Source: an uncultured Alphaproteobacteria bacterium (GTDB lineage: Bacteria; Pseudomonadota; Alphaproteobacteria; HIMB59). Taken from it: a stretch of DNA of 44,289 bases. This document shows positions 1 to 7,456 of the stretch, piece by piece. Below the pieces are notes generated by a model. That model did no database searches. It was not told the origin of the DNA and saw only the letters and a list, made by a program, of their open reading frames with translations. The stretch's first letter is position 1. Each line of letters opens with the position of its first letter. The position numbers and the translations under genes were made by a program. The DNA lies in NCBI GenBank assembly GCA_902557145.1, contig CACDYZ010000010.1, positions 1 through 44,289 on the forward strand, read 5' to 3'.

Positions 1-135
1 TGGTTAGATGTAAATGAAAAATATTCACAAGTTTGGCCTAATATAACTAAAAAAAAAGATGCCCCTGCTGATGCAAAACAGTGGGAAGGGGTAGAGAATA
101 AATTTGAAAATCATTTTAGTGAAAAAAGGAGCTGA
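1..135 (+). CDS. fdxA: Ferredoxin FdxA, C-terminal end (partial)
   Basis: The open frame from the window edge to a TGA at 133-135 encodes 44 residues. It ends like the alphaproteobacterial seven-iron ferredoxin FdxA: a W-L-(D/N)-x-N-x-x-Y start, a W-P-N-I-T segment, P-A-D-A-K, and a closing K-F-E-x-x-F-S. The iron-sulfur cysteines lie upstream, outside the window, so the cluster type is inferred from the family. FdxA is a small cytoplasmic electron carrier. It sits four bases upstream of carD, a pairing common in alphaproteobacteria. Confidence 0.72.
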   Translation, partial: WLDVNEKYSQVWPNITKKKDAPADAKQWEGVENKFENHFSEKRS

Positions 136-138
136 TTA

Positions 139-842
139 ATGCCAGTTAAAAAAAAAGCTACAACAAAAAAAGTAACCAAAAAAACTACAAAAGTTAAAAC
201 TAAAAAAAAGTTGAAGTCAAAAAAAAGATACCTGCTAAAAAAAAACAACCTATAAAAAAAATACCTAAGAAAAAAGTAGTAAAAAAGGTAGTAAAGAAAG
301 CAGTTAAAAAAATTGTTACCCCCAAAGCCCCTAAGATCAAAAAAGTAATTGTCCCACAAGAATTTAAAGCAGGAGAGAATATTGTTTACCCTACCCACGG
401 TGTAGGAAGAATTCTTACTATAGAAAAGTTCCAATATGATTTAGTGGAGGAGCAATTATATGTAATTCAGTTTTTTCAAGACAAGTTAACAATCAGAGTC
501 CCCTTTGCAAAAGCAAAATTAATTGGTTTAAGAAATATCACTAGTAAGCCTTCTATGACTAGAACACTTTCCGTTTTAAAGCAAAAACCTAAAATTAAAA
601 AGGCGATGTGGAGTAGAAGGGCTCAAGAGTACGATCAAAAGATAAACTCTGGCGACATAAAACTTCTCTCAGAGGTAGTTCGTGATTTATTTCGAAAAGA
701 TGATCAAACTGAGCAGTCTTATAGTGAGCGTCAGATGTTTCAGGTAGCTTTTGAGAGGTATACAAGAGAATTTGCTATATCGTCGAGTTTAAAGTTCGAG
801 GAAGCATCAACAAAAATATTAGAAATTTTAAATAAAAGATAA
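139..842 (+). CDS. carD: CarD-family transcription regulator with lysine-rich tail; frame broken near 204-210
   Basis: CarD proteins bind the RNA polymerase beta subunit and stabilise open complexes at promoters. The RNAP-interacting domain begins near 363 (G-E-N-I-V-Y-P-x-H-G-V-G). The DNA-binding helical part carries the family hallmarks T-I-R-V-P-x-A-K-A, M-W-S-R-R-A-Q-E-Y, K-I-N-S-G-D and E-Q-S-Y-S-E-R-Q. The ATG at 139 starts a lysine-rich N-terminal tail of about 70 residues, but that frame stops near 255. The tail continues one base back from the run of eight A at 202-209, giving a 234-residue protein if one base is restored. An in-frame GTG at 444 would begin inside the RNAP-interacting domain and is unlikely to be the true start. 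A missing base in the homopolymer, or slippage on A AAA AAG at 204-210, both explain it. Convergent with the next gene. Confidence 0.85.
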
Positions 843-843
843 A

Positions 844-1167
844 TTAATTAGTTTCTTCGTCAGCCTTATCAGTTGGAATATCAATACTGATGTCCTCTGC
901 TAGGTTTTCAGTTTCTTCAGTCTGAGTTTCAGTCTCTTCTGTCTCTTCGATTAAGTTTTTTAGTTCATCATTTTCTTTGGTTGTTTTGGTAGGTGCTGCA
1001 ACAGTAATTCCTGCTTTTCTTCCTCTTTTTGGCTTTGCTATATTTACCGCCTCTATTGATTTACCGCACTCTGGACAATTTATTACATCCTGATAAAAAT
1101 CGTAATATTTTACGCTACCACAAGGGCATGTTCTTTTGTGACCTAAATCGATTTGCTCTTCTTGCAT
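844..1167 (-). CDS. FYDLN-acid family protein (TIGR02300-like)
   Basis: A 107-residue protein with an N-terminal zinc-ribbon-like segment (C14-P-C16, then C31-P-E-C34-G) around K-Y-Y-D-F, the counterpart of the F-Y-D-L-N signature. A K-P-K-R-G-R-K basic patch follows, then an acidic Glu/Thr-rich tail from about residue 63. This layout matches the FYDLN-acid family, widespread in alphaproteobacteria and of unknown function. The first cysteine pair is CxC where relatives often have CxxC. It is divergent from rpmF and convergent with carD, a typical neighbourhood. Function cannot be stated beyond a probable metal-binding cytoplasmic protein. Confidence 0.72.
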   Translation of the reverse strand: MQEEQIDLGHKRTCPCGSVKYYDFYQDVINCPECGKSIEAVNIAKPKRGRKAGITVAAPTKTTKENDELKNLIEETEETETQTEETENLAEDISIDIPTDKADEETN

Positions 1168-1231
1168 TGTGGGCAGATTTATACATTATTATTGTAATTT
1201 ATACAAATTTTTATTATGTTATCGCTCTAAT

Positions 1232-1492
1232 ATGGCAGTTCCAAAAAGAAAAACCACACCCTCAAAAAGGAATATGAGACGCTCTCATCATAGAGCGGGC
1301 ACACAGCTTTTTGCAGAAGACAAAAAATCAGGCGAATTGAGAAGACCCCATCATATCGATCTCAGTACTGGCATGTACAGAGGTAAGCAAATTATTATTA
1401 AAAAAACCAAAAAAGAAAAAGATGCTGAGGGTCAAGCACCAGTCAACACAGAAGAAACTACAAAAACTATTGAAGCACCAGCTTCTAAATAA
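1232..1492 (+). CDS. rpmF: 50S ribosomal protein L32
   Basis: Encodes 86 residues beginning [19 protein letters not shown], the L32 signature, followed by the R-R-P-H-H-(I/V) motif of the alphaproteobacterial form. L32 is a small protein of the large ribosomal subunit. The start at 1232 is fixed by homology; a longer frame from 1169 would add 21 residues with no family match. The last 30 or so residues are a Lys/Glu/Thr-rich extension beyond the usual end. The fatty-acid gene plsX, the usual partner downstream, is absent; recX follows convergently with no gap. Confidence 0.93.
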   Translation: MAVPKRKTTPSKRNMRRSHHRAGTQLFAEDKKSGELRRPHHIDLSTGMYRGKQIIIKKTKKEKDAEGQAPVNTEETTKTIEAPASK

Positions 1493-1981
1493 CTAATCTC
1501 TAATTAATTTATATATTGAATTTTCCGAGAAGCTCTGTTGATAAAGCTTTTTTTTTAATTCATCGGTTTCTAGCTTTGAAAGCTTTTTTCTTACTATAAA
1601 TCTTTTTAAAATATCTAATTCTAAATCTGGATTTTCAGAGACTTTCTTTGAGACATACTCATCAATTAAGCTTTGTTCAAATCCTTTTTGATAGAGTTTA
1701 TTTTTTATTTTTTTGATAGAAAATAAGGATTGCTCATAATAATGAAATACTGTTTCAATAAAATGCCTCTCATTTATAATCTTCAATTCATCTAATTTTT
1801 CTATGATATTTTCAACTAGTTCTTGTTTAGAGATATTTTCTGGAAAATTAACCTTTTGATAAGTTTTTTTATTTCTGAGTTTTTTTTCTAGTATTTCAGA
1901 AATTTTTTTTTTAGTAGCTGGATATTTACCTAAATATTTTAGTGCCTCATTATACAGGTACTCTTCAGCTTTTTTTTTCAT
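1493..1981 (-). CDS. recX: RecX-family regulatory protein
   Basis: A 162-residue, lysine-rich, all-helical protein. The N-terminal A-L-K-Y-L-x-K-Y-P-A-T pattern and the repeated three-helix modules (L-x-E-x-x-I-I-N-E-R-x-F, then I-K-N-K-L-x-Q-K-G-F) match RecX, which binds RecA filaments and limits their extension. Length is typical. recA is not next to it here. Sequence drift in this AT-rich genome makes the call moderately rather than fully secure. It ends exactly where rpmF ends on the other strand, and its start lies 45 bases from the half tRNA. Confidence 0.68.
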   Translation of the reverse strand: MKKKAEEYLYNEALKYLGKYPATKKKISEILEKKLRNKKTYQKVNFPENISKQELVENIIEKLDELKIINERHFIETVFHYYEQSLFSIKKIKNKLYQKGFEQSLIDEYVSKKVSENPDLELDILKRFIVRKKLSKLETDELKKKLYQQSFSENSIYKLIRD

Positions 1982-2025
1982 AGTTTATATTTTAAGAATT
2001 ATTATTATGAAGTACATAAACAAAG

Positions 2026-2069
2026 GTGCTTGTAGCTCAGTAGGATAGAGCCCCAGATTCCTAATCTGG
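2026..2069 (+). repeat. 5'-half copy of tRNA-Arg(CCU), truncated after the anticodon stem
   Basis: These 44 bases repeat the 5' half of the complete tRNA-Arg at 3079-3155: acceptor 5' strand, D arm and the whole anticodon arm. There are two mismatches, GTGCTTG for GCGCTTG at the start and C for A after GATAGAG. Homology stops abruptly at the end of the anticodon stem, so it cannot form a T arm or acceptor stem. It lies 1.05 kb upstream of the complete gene in the same orientation. Read as the displaced 5' half left by integration into the tRNA gene. Confidence 0.85.
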
Positions 2070-2079
2070 ACGATTAGTT

Positions 2080-3036
2080 CTATTTAATAACTGAACTCCT
2101 AGATTTCCCTTTTCTTACTTCATCAAAGTAAACGACTGTAGTAGGTATAATTATTTCATCATAATACTTTTTACATTTTTCAAAAATCTCTATGGAGTTA
2201 TTATGAGAAATATATTTATCTTTTTTAAGGTTAGAAAATATTTTAGTGTAGGAATTCTCAAATTTTTCATTCTTTAAACATTTATCGAGATTTTCTATAT
2301 TTTTATAATTAATATATCTTGAAAGACCAGTCCTATAGACCCCATACTTTTGATATACATTTTTTCCAGTCATCGTTGGCCCTTTATAATCGTATTTCAA
2401 TTCATCATTAATCCATAATTTAAAGAAACCATCTTCTTTTTTAGACCAGTTAGCATTAATTAAAACATCAGTCCATTTACCAAGCATATCGTTTGTTTTA
2501 ATTAATAATTTATCATCATAGTCATCATCTCCTATTGTACGAACAATTTTATATCCCTCATCACGCTCTTCAAACATAAACACAGGGGGTCCTCCTCTTT
2601 GATGAAACTGTCCAAGTGCATTTTTTAAAGGAAAAAGATTTATATGATCTTTTGGCAAATATAATGACCAAGCAAACCAAAATTTACCATTTTTCATACT
2701 ATCATTATCGCTGCCAGCTTTTATCTCATGTCTTTCTCGATCATTATCACAGTCACTCCATCCATCTTTTTCTTGAGTATGATCTGGATTACAATCACCC
2801 ATTCTCACTTCAAACCTAATAGAATTTTCCCCATGCCTTACAGGGAAACCTTCGGCCTTGCTAACAATCTGCATTCCGTAGTCTTTATAATCTTTTCCAG
2901 GAAGACTTTTTGTTACATCTGTATATCCAGATGATACATCTTTATTTAAATTAACTTTAAATTCATCTGCTCTAGAGTCAGAAATTAAAATTAATAAAAT
3001 TAAAATAATTTTTAGATTTTCAATAATCTTTAACAT
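2080..3036 (-). CDS. Secreted polysaccharide lyase-like protein (PF14099-like)
   Basis: The ATG at 3036 gives 318 residues starting with a signal peptide: M-L-K-I-I-E-N, a leucine/isoleucine core, and a likely cleavage after S-R-A. The mature protein looks like the jelly-roll heparin-lyase-I/glucuronan-lyase type (PF14099). It has an R-F-E-V-R strand, D-R-E-R-H-E at the expected substrate cleft, F-W-F-A-W-S-L-Y-L-P, Q-F-H-Q-R-G-G-P-P, and late Y-G-V-Y-R and Y-F-D-E strands. The family cleaves uronate-containing polysaccharides; the substrate here is unknown. A longer reading from 3156 only translates the tRNA antisense and is not the start. The gene is enclosed between a half and a complete tRNA-Arg, suggesting acquired cargo. 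Confidence 0.68.
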   Translation of the reverse strand: MLKIIENLKIILILLILISDSRADEFKVNLNKDVSSGYTDVTKSLPGKDYKDYGMQIVSKAEGFPVRHGENSIRFEVRMGDCNPDHTQEKDGWSDCDNDRERHEIKAGSDNDSMKNGKFWFAWSLYLPKDHINLFPLKNALGQFHQRGGPPVFMFEERDEGYKIVRTIGDDDYDDKLLIKTNDMLGKWTDVLINANWSKKEDGFFKLWINDELKYDYKGPTMTGKNVYQKYGVYRTGLSRYINYKNIENLDKCLKNEKFENSYTKIFSNLKKDKYISHNNSIEIFEKCKKYYDEIIIPTTVVYFDEVRKGKSRSSVIK

Positions 3037-3078
3037 TAACGTTAATTTAATGTATTTTATCCTATAAACAATGAAGAT

Positions 3079-3155
3079 GCGCTTGTAGCTCAGTAGGATA
3101 GAGCACCAGATTCCTAATCTGGGGGTCGCAGGTTCGATTCCTGCCAAGCGCGCCA
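3079..3155 (+). tRNA. tRNA-Arg (anticodon CCU)
   Basis: A complete 77-nt cloverleaf. The acceptor stem GCGCTTG pairs with CAAGCGC, with discriminator G and encoded CCA at 3153-3155. The anticodon arm CCAGA-TTCCTAA-TCTGG puts CCT at positions 34-36, reading AGG. The T arm is GCAGG-TTCGATT-CCTGC. The 5' half is duplicated upstream at 2026-2069. Its own upstream sequence (TATCCTATAAAC near 3058-3069) may hold its promoter and lies within the inserted segment. Confidence 0.96.
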
Positions 3156-3169
3156 AAGAAAAAATGATA

Positions 3170-3640
3170 TTAATTTTTTTCGTGTAAGAAATCTAAAAGT
3201 CTATCTAAATATTTCTCATCAACGTTATAAGCTTTTTTGTAATGCTCTATACAATATGGTTTTGTTGGAATATTTTGACATCCACAGTAGTGAAATCCCT
3301 CTTCAAGTGGATCACCAATTGGCCATTGACAAGATTTAAAGTTACCGGTGCCAACAATACTCTTTTTAAAACTAAATTTTTCCCTTCTTCGAACAGGCTC
3401 TTTTCTTACCGTACTTTGGGAAGATGAATTACTGGTTTCTCTGTACATGGTTACAGAAGAAAATTGTTGATTTTGAGTTGATTTTTTTCTGGAATTTTGA
3501 CGTCTCTCAAGGCCCAGTCTAAAAGCCTTACCAATAACGGCATTTTTAGTAAATCCAAGCTGCACACCAATCTGGCTTGTAGCAACCCCTTCATTCCAAA
3601 GCTTTTTAAGATCTTCTACTTTCTGGTTATTCCAAGACAT
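3170..3640 (-). CDS. gcrA: GcrA cell cycle regulator
   Basis: GcrA is an alphaproteobacterial sigma70-associated regulator acting at promoters bearing CcrM-methylated GANTC sites. The 156-residue protein starts M-S-W-N-N-Q-K-V-E-x-L-K-K-L-W-x-E-G, followed by A-T-S-Q-I-G-x-Q-L-G and N-A-V-I-G-K-A-x-R-L-G-L, the diagnostic N-terminal helix-turn-helix. A basic linker follows. The C-terminal polymerase-binding part has C-Q-W-P-I-G-D-P, F-H-Y-C-G and P-Y-C-x-x-H. A tRNA-Arg follows downstream on the opposite strand. Divergent from pgk across about 100 bases. Confidence 0.9.
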   Translation of the reverse strand: MSWNNQKVEDLKKLWNEGVATSQIGVQLGFTKNAVIGKAFRLGLERRQNSRKKSTQNQQFSSVTMYRETSNSSSQSTVRKEPVRRREKFSFKKSIVGTGNFKSCQWPIGDPLEEGFHYCGCQNIPTKPYCIEHYKKAYNVDEKYLDRLLDFLHEKN

Positions 3641-3685
3641 TTTTTATATACCTACTCTATTTAGTTCCTTATATGGGTAGTTTTA

Positions 3686-3699
3686 TACTATATATAGTA
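3686..3699. promoter_or_regulatory. 14-bp perfect palindrome between gcrA and pgk
   Basis: TACTATATATAGTA is a perfect inverted repeat midway in the 101-base divergent region between gcrA and pgk. It could be an operator or just an AT-rich promoter core, since it contains TATATA. No GANTC site was seen in this gap, so CcrM control of gcrA is not supported here. Confidence 0.3.
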
Positions 3700-3741
3700 G
3701 TAGTAATCTAGCCTAAAATGATTAAAAAAATGTGAATAAAT

Positions 3742-4911
3742 ATGAAATCTCTTAAAAATCTCAATTTCGAAAAAATCCAAAATGTTGGGATCAGAGTCGA
3801 TTTTAATGTACCCATTGATAAACATTTTAAGATAACTGACAAAACAAGATTAGACAGGGCAAAGGACACCATCAATTATATAAAAAATAAACAATGCAAC
3901 ATTCTCCTTCTTTCACATTTTGGAAGACCAAAAGAAAACTTCGATGACAAGTACTCTTTCACAAAACTTATTGATCAGTTTCAAGAAATCTTAAAATTAA
4001 AATTAAATTTTATAAGCTATAAAAATTTTTTAGAAAATGGTCTTGATCAATTCAATAATAATAGGCCTACCACAACTCTTTTAGAGAATATAAGATTTTT
4101 CGAAGGTGAAATAAAAAATGATTTAAGTTTTAGTAAATCAATTACTGACAATCTAGATCTATATGTTAATGAAGCATTCTCTGCTTCCCATAGGCTTCAC
4201 TCATCAGTAAACCAAATGGCTAAAAATATTTTATCTACACCTGGTTTTAATTTTGAAAAAGAAATTAATGCTATAAATGATATCAAAAAATCTCAAAAGA
4301 AAAAATTAGCTATAATTGGAGGTTCAAAAATCTCAACTAAAATAAACACACTTTTGTCTTTAACGACTTCTTGCTCAGATATTTTTATAGGAGGAGCAAT
4401 GGCTAATAATTTTCTAAAATATAATAAGTTTAATGTTAGTTCTTCTTTAATTGAAGAGGGTGCTGAAAGAATGATTGAAATGATTTATAGCTCTGCAAAA
4501 CAAACAGGCTGTGAAATCCATCTCCCAGTTGATGTAATGCTTGATTCAGATCAAAGTGTATTAGTCAATGAACTTGACAAAAACACTGAATTTAAAATTT
4601 TAGATATAGCCGACTCTTCTCATATTGTTTTAGAAAATCTTGTTAAAAAAAGTGATATTGTTTTGTGGAATGGCCCCGTGGGAATGATTGAAGACCACAA
4701 ATTTTCGAAGGGATCTATTAATCTATCTCACCTTCTTGCTAAAGCTCAAGCTGATGTTGTTATTGGTGGTGGAGATACAATCTTAGCCATCAATATGGCA
4801 AAAGAAAAATTTGAAGACTTTTATTTTGTCTCAACTGCCGGGGGTGCTTTTCTTGAGGCACTAGAGGATAAAGAACTATTGGGAATTGAAGCTCTTAAGG
4901 CTGATTTATAA
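3742..4911 (+). CDS. pgk: Phosphoglycerate kinase
   Basis: Transfers phosphate from 1,3-bisphosphoglycerate to ADP in glycolysis, or the reverse in gluconeogenesis; cytoplasmic. The 389-residue length is standard. R18-V-D-F-N-V-P24 and H59-F-G-R-P63 form the basic patch that binds 3-phosphoglycerate, and L-L-E-N-I-R-F follows. G-G-S-K-I-S-T-K begins the nucleotide domain, and L-W-N-G-P-V-G and G-G-G-D-T-I line the nucleotide site. No gap or fba gene adjoins it. It starts without a clear Shine-Dalgarno sequence and overlaps ispZ by 17 bases at the 3' end. Confidence 0.97.
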   Translation: MKSLKNLNFEKIQNVGIRVDFNVPIDKHFKITDKTRLDRAKDTINYIKNKQCNILLLSHFGRPKENFDDKYSFTKLIDQFQEILKLKLNFISYKNFLENGLDQFNNNRPTTTLLENIRFFEGEIKNDLSFSKSITDNLDLYVNEAFSASHRLHSSVNQMAKNILSTPGFNFEKEINAINDIKKSQKKKLAIIGGSKISTKINTLLSLTTSCSDIFIGGAMANNFLKYNKFNVSSSLIEEGAERMIEMIYSSAKQTGCEIHLPVDVMLDSDQSVLVNELDKNTEFKILDIADSSHIVLENLVKKSDIVLWNGPVGMIEDHKFSKGSINLSHLLAKAQADVVIGGGDTILAINMAKEKFEDFYFVSTAGGAFLEALEDKELLGIEALKADL

Positions 4912-5431
4912 AATGTTTTTTTAGAAACGGAATTTGAATTATAGTAAAGACAATTGTAATTCCCATAATACCAAAGACTTTAAAGTTAACCCAAACATCG
5001 GTTGTTTGAGTTCGCCAAACGATTTCATTTAAAACAGCTAGAAGTACAAAAAAGCTGGACCACATTTTGTTCATTAGCCCCCACCCCTCATCAGTTAATT
5101 TTAAAGAAGAATTCAATAATAATTTTAAAACAGGTTTATTAATAATTGTACTTCCAATTAAAACTATAGCAAAAAGTGCGTTTATGATTGTGGGTTTCAT
5201 TTTAAAAAATATTTCATTTTTAAGAAAAATACTAAGGCCACCAAATACAACTAAGATAACTGTACTTACTAACATCATTGTAGAAATTTTTCTTTCTTTA
5301 AAATAGATAGCTATGAGAGAAATAAATGTAGCCACTATTACAGCAGCTATACTTAAATAGAGATCTTTATCTGATTTATAGTAAACAGCAAAAAAAACAA
5401 TTAAGGGAAAAAATTCAAATAGCTGCTTCAT
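4895..5431 (-). CDS. ispZ: Inner-membrane septation protein A (YciB/IspZ)
   Basis: A 178-residue membrane protein with five or six hydrophobic segments. It opens F-F-P-L-I-V-F-F-A-V-Y-Y and later has K-P-x-x-x-N-A-L-F-A, the S-L-x-L-T-D-E-G-W-G-L-M-N motif and N-E-I-V-W-R-T, all typical of the YciB/IspZ family. The family is linked to septation and envelope maintenance, but its biochemical role is unsettled. It sits one base downstream of ftsY in a mtaB-ftsY-ispZ minus-strand operon, a conserved alphaproteobacterial order. Confidence 0.9.
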   Translation of the reverse strand: MKQLFEFFPLIVFFAVYYKSDKDLYLSIAAVIVATFISLIAIYFKERKISTMMLVSTVILVVFGGLSIFLKNEIFFKMKPTIINALFAIVLIGSTIINKPVLKLLLNSSLKLTDEGWGLMNKMWSSFFVLLAVLNEIVWRTQTTDVWVNFKVFGIMGITIVFTIIQIPFLKKHFINQP

Positions 5432-5432
5432 A

Positions 5433-6251
5433 TTATATGAGTCTATCTAAATATTCTTCAAATTGAAACTCTCTTAAGTCGCTCATTCCTTCACCGTACC
5501 CTTCAAATACAACAGGTATGTCAAAATCATTTATTATCGTTAGAAGAGCTCCATATTTAGCATTAGAGTCGACCTTATTTAAAATAATTCCATCTAATGT
5601 TATATATTCGCGAAACCCCTCAATAATATGCTTAGATGCAAGTCCAGTATTAGCATCCAAAGTCAAAAAAGTTTGAATTAAATTAAATTGATCAGATTTC
5701 TTTGAAATTATATTTGAAATCTTTTTTAGTTCTGCCATTAAATTTTTATTGTTGTGTTGTCTTCCAGATGTATCAATTATCACAACATCACTTTCTTTCA
5801 TTTTATCAATACCTTGGAAAATGACAGCTGATGGGTCCTCCATATTATTACCCTTATGTATGGGTACTTCAAATTTTTTGGTAAAATGCTCGAGTTGATC
5901 TATAGCTGCTGCTCTGAATGTATCTGCTGCAATAACAGCAGGATTTAAGCCGTTTTTTTGAAATAGATTTATAAATTTACCGATGAATGTTGTTTTTCCT
6001 GACCCGTTATTACCTGCAATTACATATAAGCTCTTGCTTTGAGGAGAAAAACCGCCAAATTTTTTCTCTGCAAATTTTGTTAGTAGCTCTTTTTTAATAA
6101 CTTTTTTAATATCTTCTTCCTTTGATGTATTGTCTTTTATTTTTGAAATTATTAATTCAGCAAATTTTGGCTCAACACCATTTTCAAATAAAAGATCTTC
6201 TATTTCATCAACATTTAATTTTTTTTGAAAAATTTTTTTTAAAAAAAACAT
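5433..6251 (-). CDS. ftsY: Signal recognition particle receptor FtsY
   Basis: FtsY is the membrane-associated SRP receptor GTPase; it docks Ffh-ribosome complexes at the Sec translocon. The 272-residue protein is almost only the NG domain. P-loop is G80-N-N-G-S-G-K-T87. D-T-F-R-A-A-A-I-D-Q-L follows, then D-T-S-G-R, L-D-A-N-T-G and N-K-V-D for guanine recognition. The acidic A domain seen in E. coli is missing, as in many compact genomes. Its ATG overlaps the mtaB stop (TAATG), which suggests coupled translation. Its partner ffh lies about 2.1 kb away on the other strand. Confidence 0.95.
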   Translation of the reverse strand: MFFLKKIFQKKLNVDEIEDLLFENGVEPKFAELIISKIKDNTSKEEDIKKVIKKELLTKFAEKKFGGFSPQSKSLYVIAGNNGSGKTTFIGKFINLFQKNGLNPAVIAADTFRAAAIDQLEHFTKKFEVPIHKGNNMEDPSAVIFQGIDKMKESDVVIIDTSGRQHNNKNLMAELKKISNIISKKSDQFNLIQTFLTLDANTGLASKHIIEGFREYITLDGIILNKVDSNAKYGALLTIINDFDIPVVFEGYGEGMSDLREFQFEEYLDRLI

Positions 6252-7456
6252 TAAATTTTTACAATTTCACCAACCGGTACGCCAACTAACGGAACCTTAT
6301 GTTTGATATAGTTTTGATCATATCCAACAGCTAATCCTAAATTTAATTCCTCAATAAGAACCTCTCTTGGTAAGGAAAGTTTAGATTTCACTTTTTTTAA
6401 AATTATCTCACCTAGTTCTCTTAAATTTTTTGCTCTTTTCTTAATAATTAATTTGGAAACCTGAGGCATTCTTGATGCAGGGGTATTATTTTTGGGAGAA
6501 AAAGGAAATATATGAAGGTGAGATATTTCATTTTCTTTCAGTAGTCTGTATGTATTGTCAAACATTTCATCTGTTTCTGTAGGAAATCCAGCGATTATAT
6601 CTGCACCAAATGAAACATCTTCTCTAATTTTTTTACAATGCTCAACAAATTCAAATACATCTTTTGAGTTATGTCTTCTTTTCATTCTTTTAAGTATCAT
6701 GTCATCACCAGATTGAATACTGAGGTGAAGATGAGGCATCACTCTTTGATCCTTCAATACTTCATCAAATTGCTCATCAATCTCTACACAGTCTATTGAA
6801 GATAGACGTAGACGTTGTAATTTAGTTTTATCTAAAATATCTAAAATTAAATTGCTCATGCTATATCGGTGCTCAAAATCACTCCCATAGTCAGATATAT
6901 CTACTCCTGTCAAAACTATTTCTTTGACTCCGTTCTCGACAACTCTTTCAACTTCGTCAATTAAGTAAAAAGGATCAAAGCTCCTATTATTACCTCTTCC
7001 AAAAGGAATAATACAAAACGTACATCTATGATTACAACCCTGTTGAATTACAAGGCTTTCTCTGAAGCTAAGATTGTTTGTATCTAAAGATGGGCAGATG
7101 TCTTGAGGTGAATCAAAGATGTCCTCTTTAAAATCAATTTGGGACTCTTCATTAGACAAAGATATCCAGGTTTCTGATTTTAGCTTACTGATATTATCAA
7201 TAACTTTATCAACTTCAGTCATTGATAAATATTTATCAGGTGATATTTGAGCGGCGCACCCTGTCATTACAATTTTTTTATTAGGATTTTCTTTTTTAAT
7301 TCTTCTAATAGTTTGTCTTACTTGTCTTTCAGTTTCATTTGTAACCGCACATGAATTTATAACAATTATATTTTCATTATTATTAGATAGTAATTCCTCA
7401 ATTTTTTTTCCTTCAAAATTATTTAGCCGACATCCAAAATTTACTACCCTAGACAT
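6251..7456 (-). CDS. mtaB: tRNA (N6-threonylcarbamoyladenosine37-C2) methylthiotransferase MtaB
   Basis: MtaB converts t6A37 to ms2t6A in ANN-decoding tRNAs. The 401-residue protein has the methylthiotransferase N-terminal domain with cluster cysteines C9, C36 and C67. The radical-SAM motif follows at C141-N-H-R-C145-T-F-C148. A-G-F-P-T-E-T and H-I-F-P-F-S are family motifs, and the C-terminus is a short TRAM-like region. The starting G-C-R-L-N is characteristic of MtaB rather than MiaB. It lies directly between dapF (one-base gap) and ftsY (one-base overlap), the usual alphaproteobacterial dapF-mtaB-ftsY operon. Confidence 0.9.
   Translation of the reverse strand: MSRVVNFGCRLNNFEGKKIEELLSNNNENIIVINSCAVTNETERQVRQTIRRIKKENPNKKIVMTGCAAQISPDKYLSMTEVDKVIDNISKLKSETWISLSNEESQIDFKEDIFDSPQDICPSLDTNNLSFRESLVIQQGCNHRCTFCIIPFGRGNNRSFDPFYLIDEVERVVENGVKEIVLTGVDISDYGSDFEHRYSMSNLILDILDKTKLQRLRLSSIDCVEIDEQFDEVLKDQRVMPHLHLSIQSGDDMILKRMKRRHNSKDVFEFVEHCKKIREDVSFGADIIAGFPTETDEMFDNTYRLLKENEISHLHIFPFSPKNNTPASRMPQVSKLIIKKRAKNLRELGEIILKKVKSKLSLPREVLIEELNLGLAVGYDQNYIKHKVPLVGVPVGEIVKI

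Noticed and set aside
111..434. Minus-strand Phe/Tyr-rich frame over the carD start
   Set aside because: Complement of the lysine-rich tail; poly-A codons read backwards give Phe.
2026..2069. A second functional tRNA-Arg
   Set aside because: It has no T arm or 3' acceptor strand, so it cannot fold as a tRNA.
3037..3156. N-terminal extension of the lyase frame beginning M-A-R-L-A-G-I-E-P-A-T
   Set aside because: It is the antisense translation of the tRNA-Arg, a well-known false start. The signal peptide beginning at 3036 is the better start.
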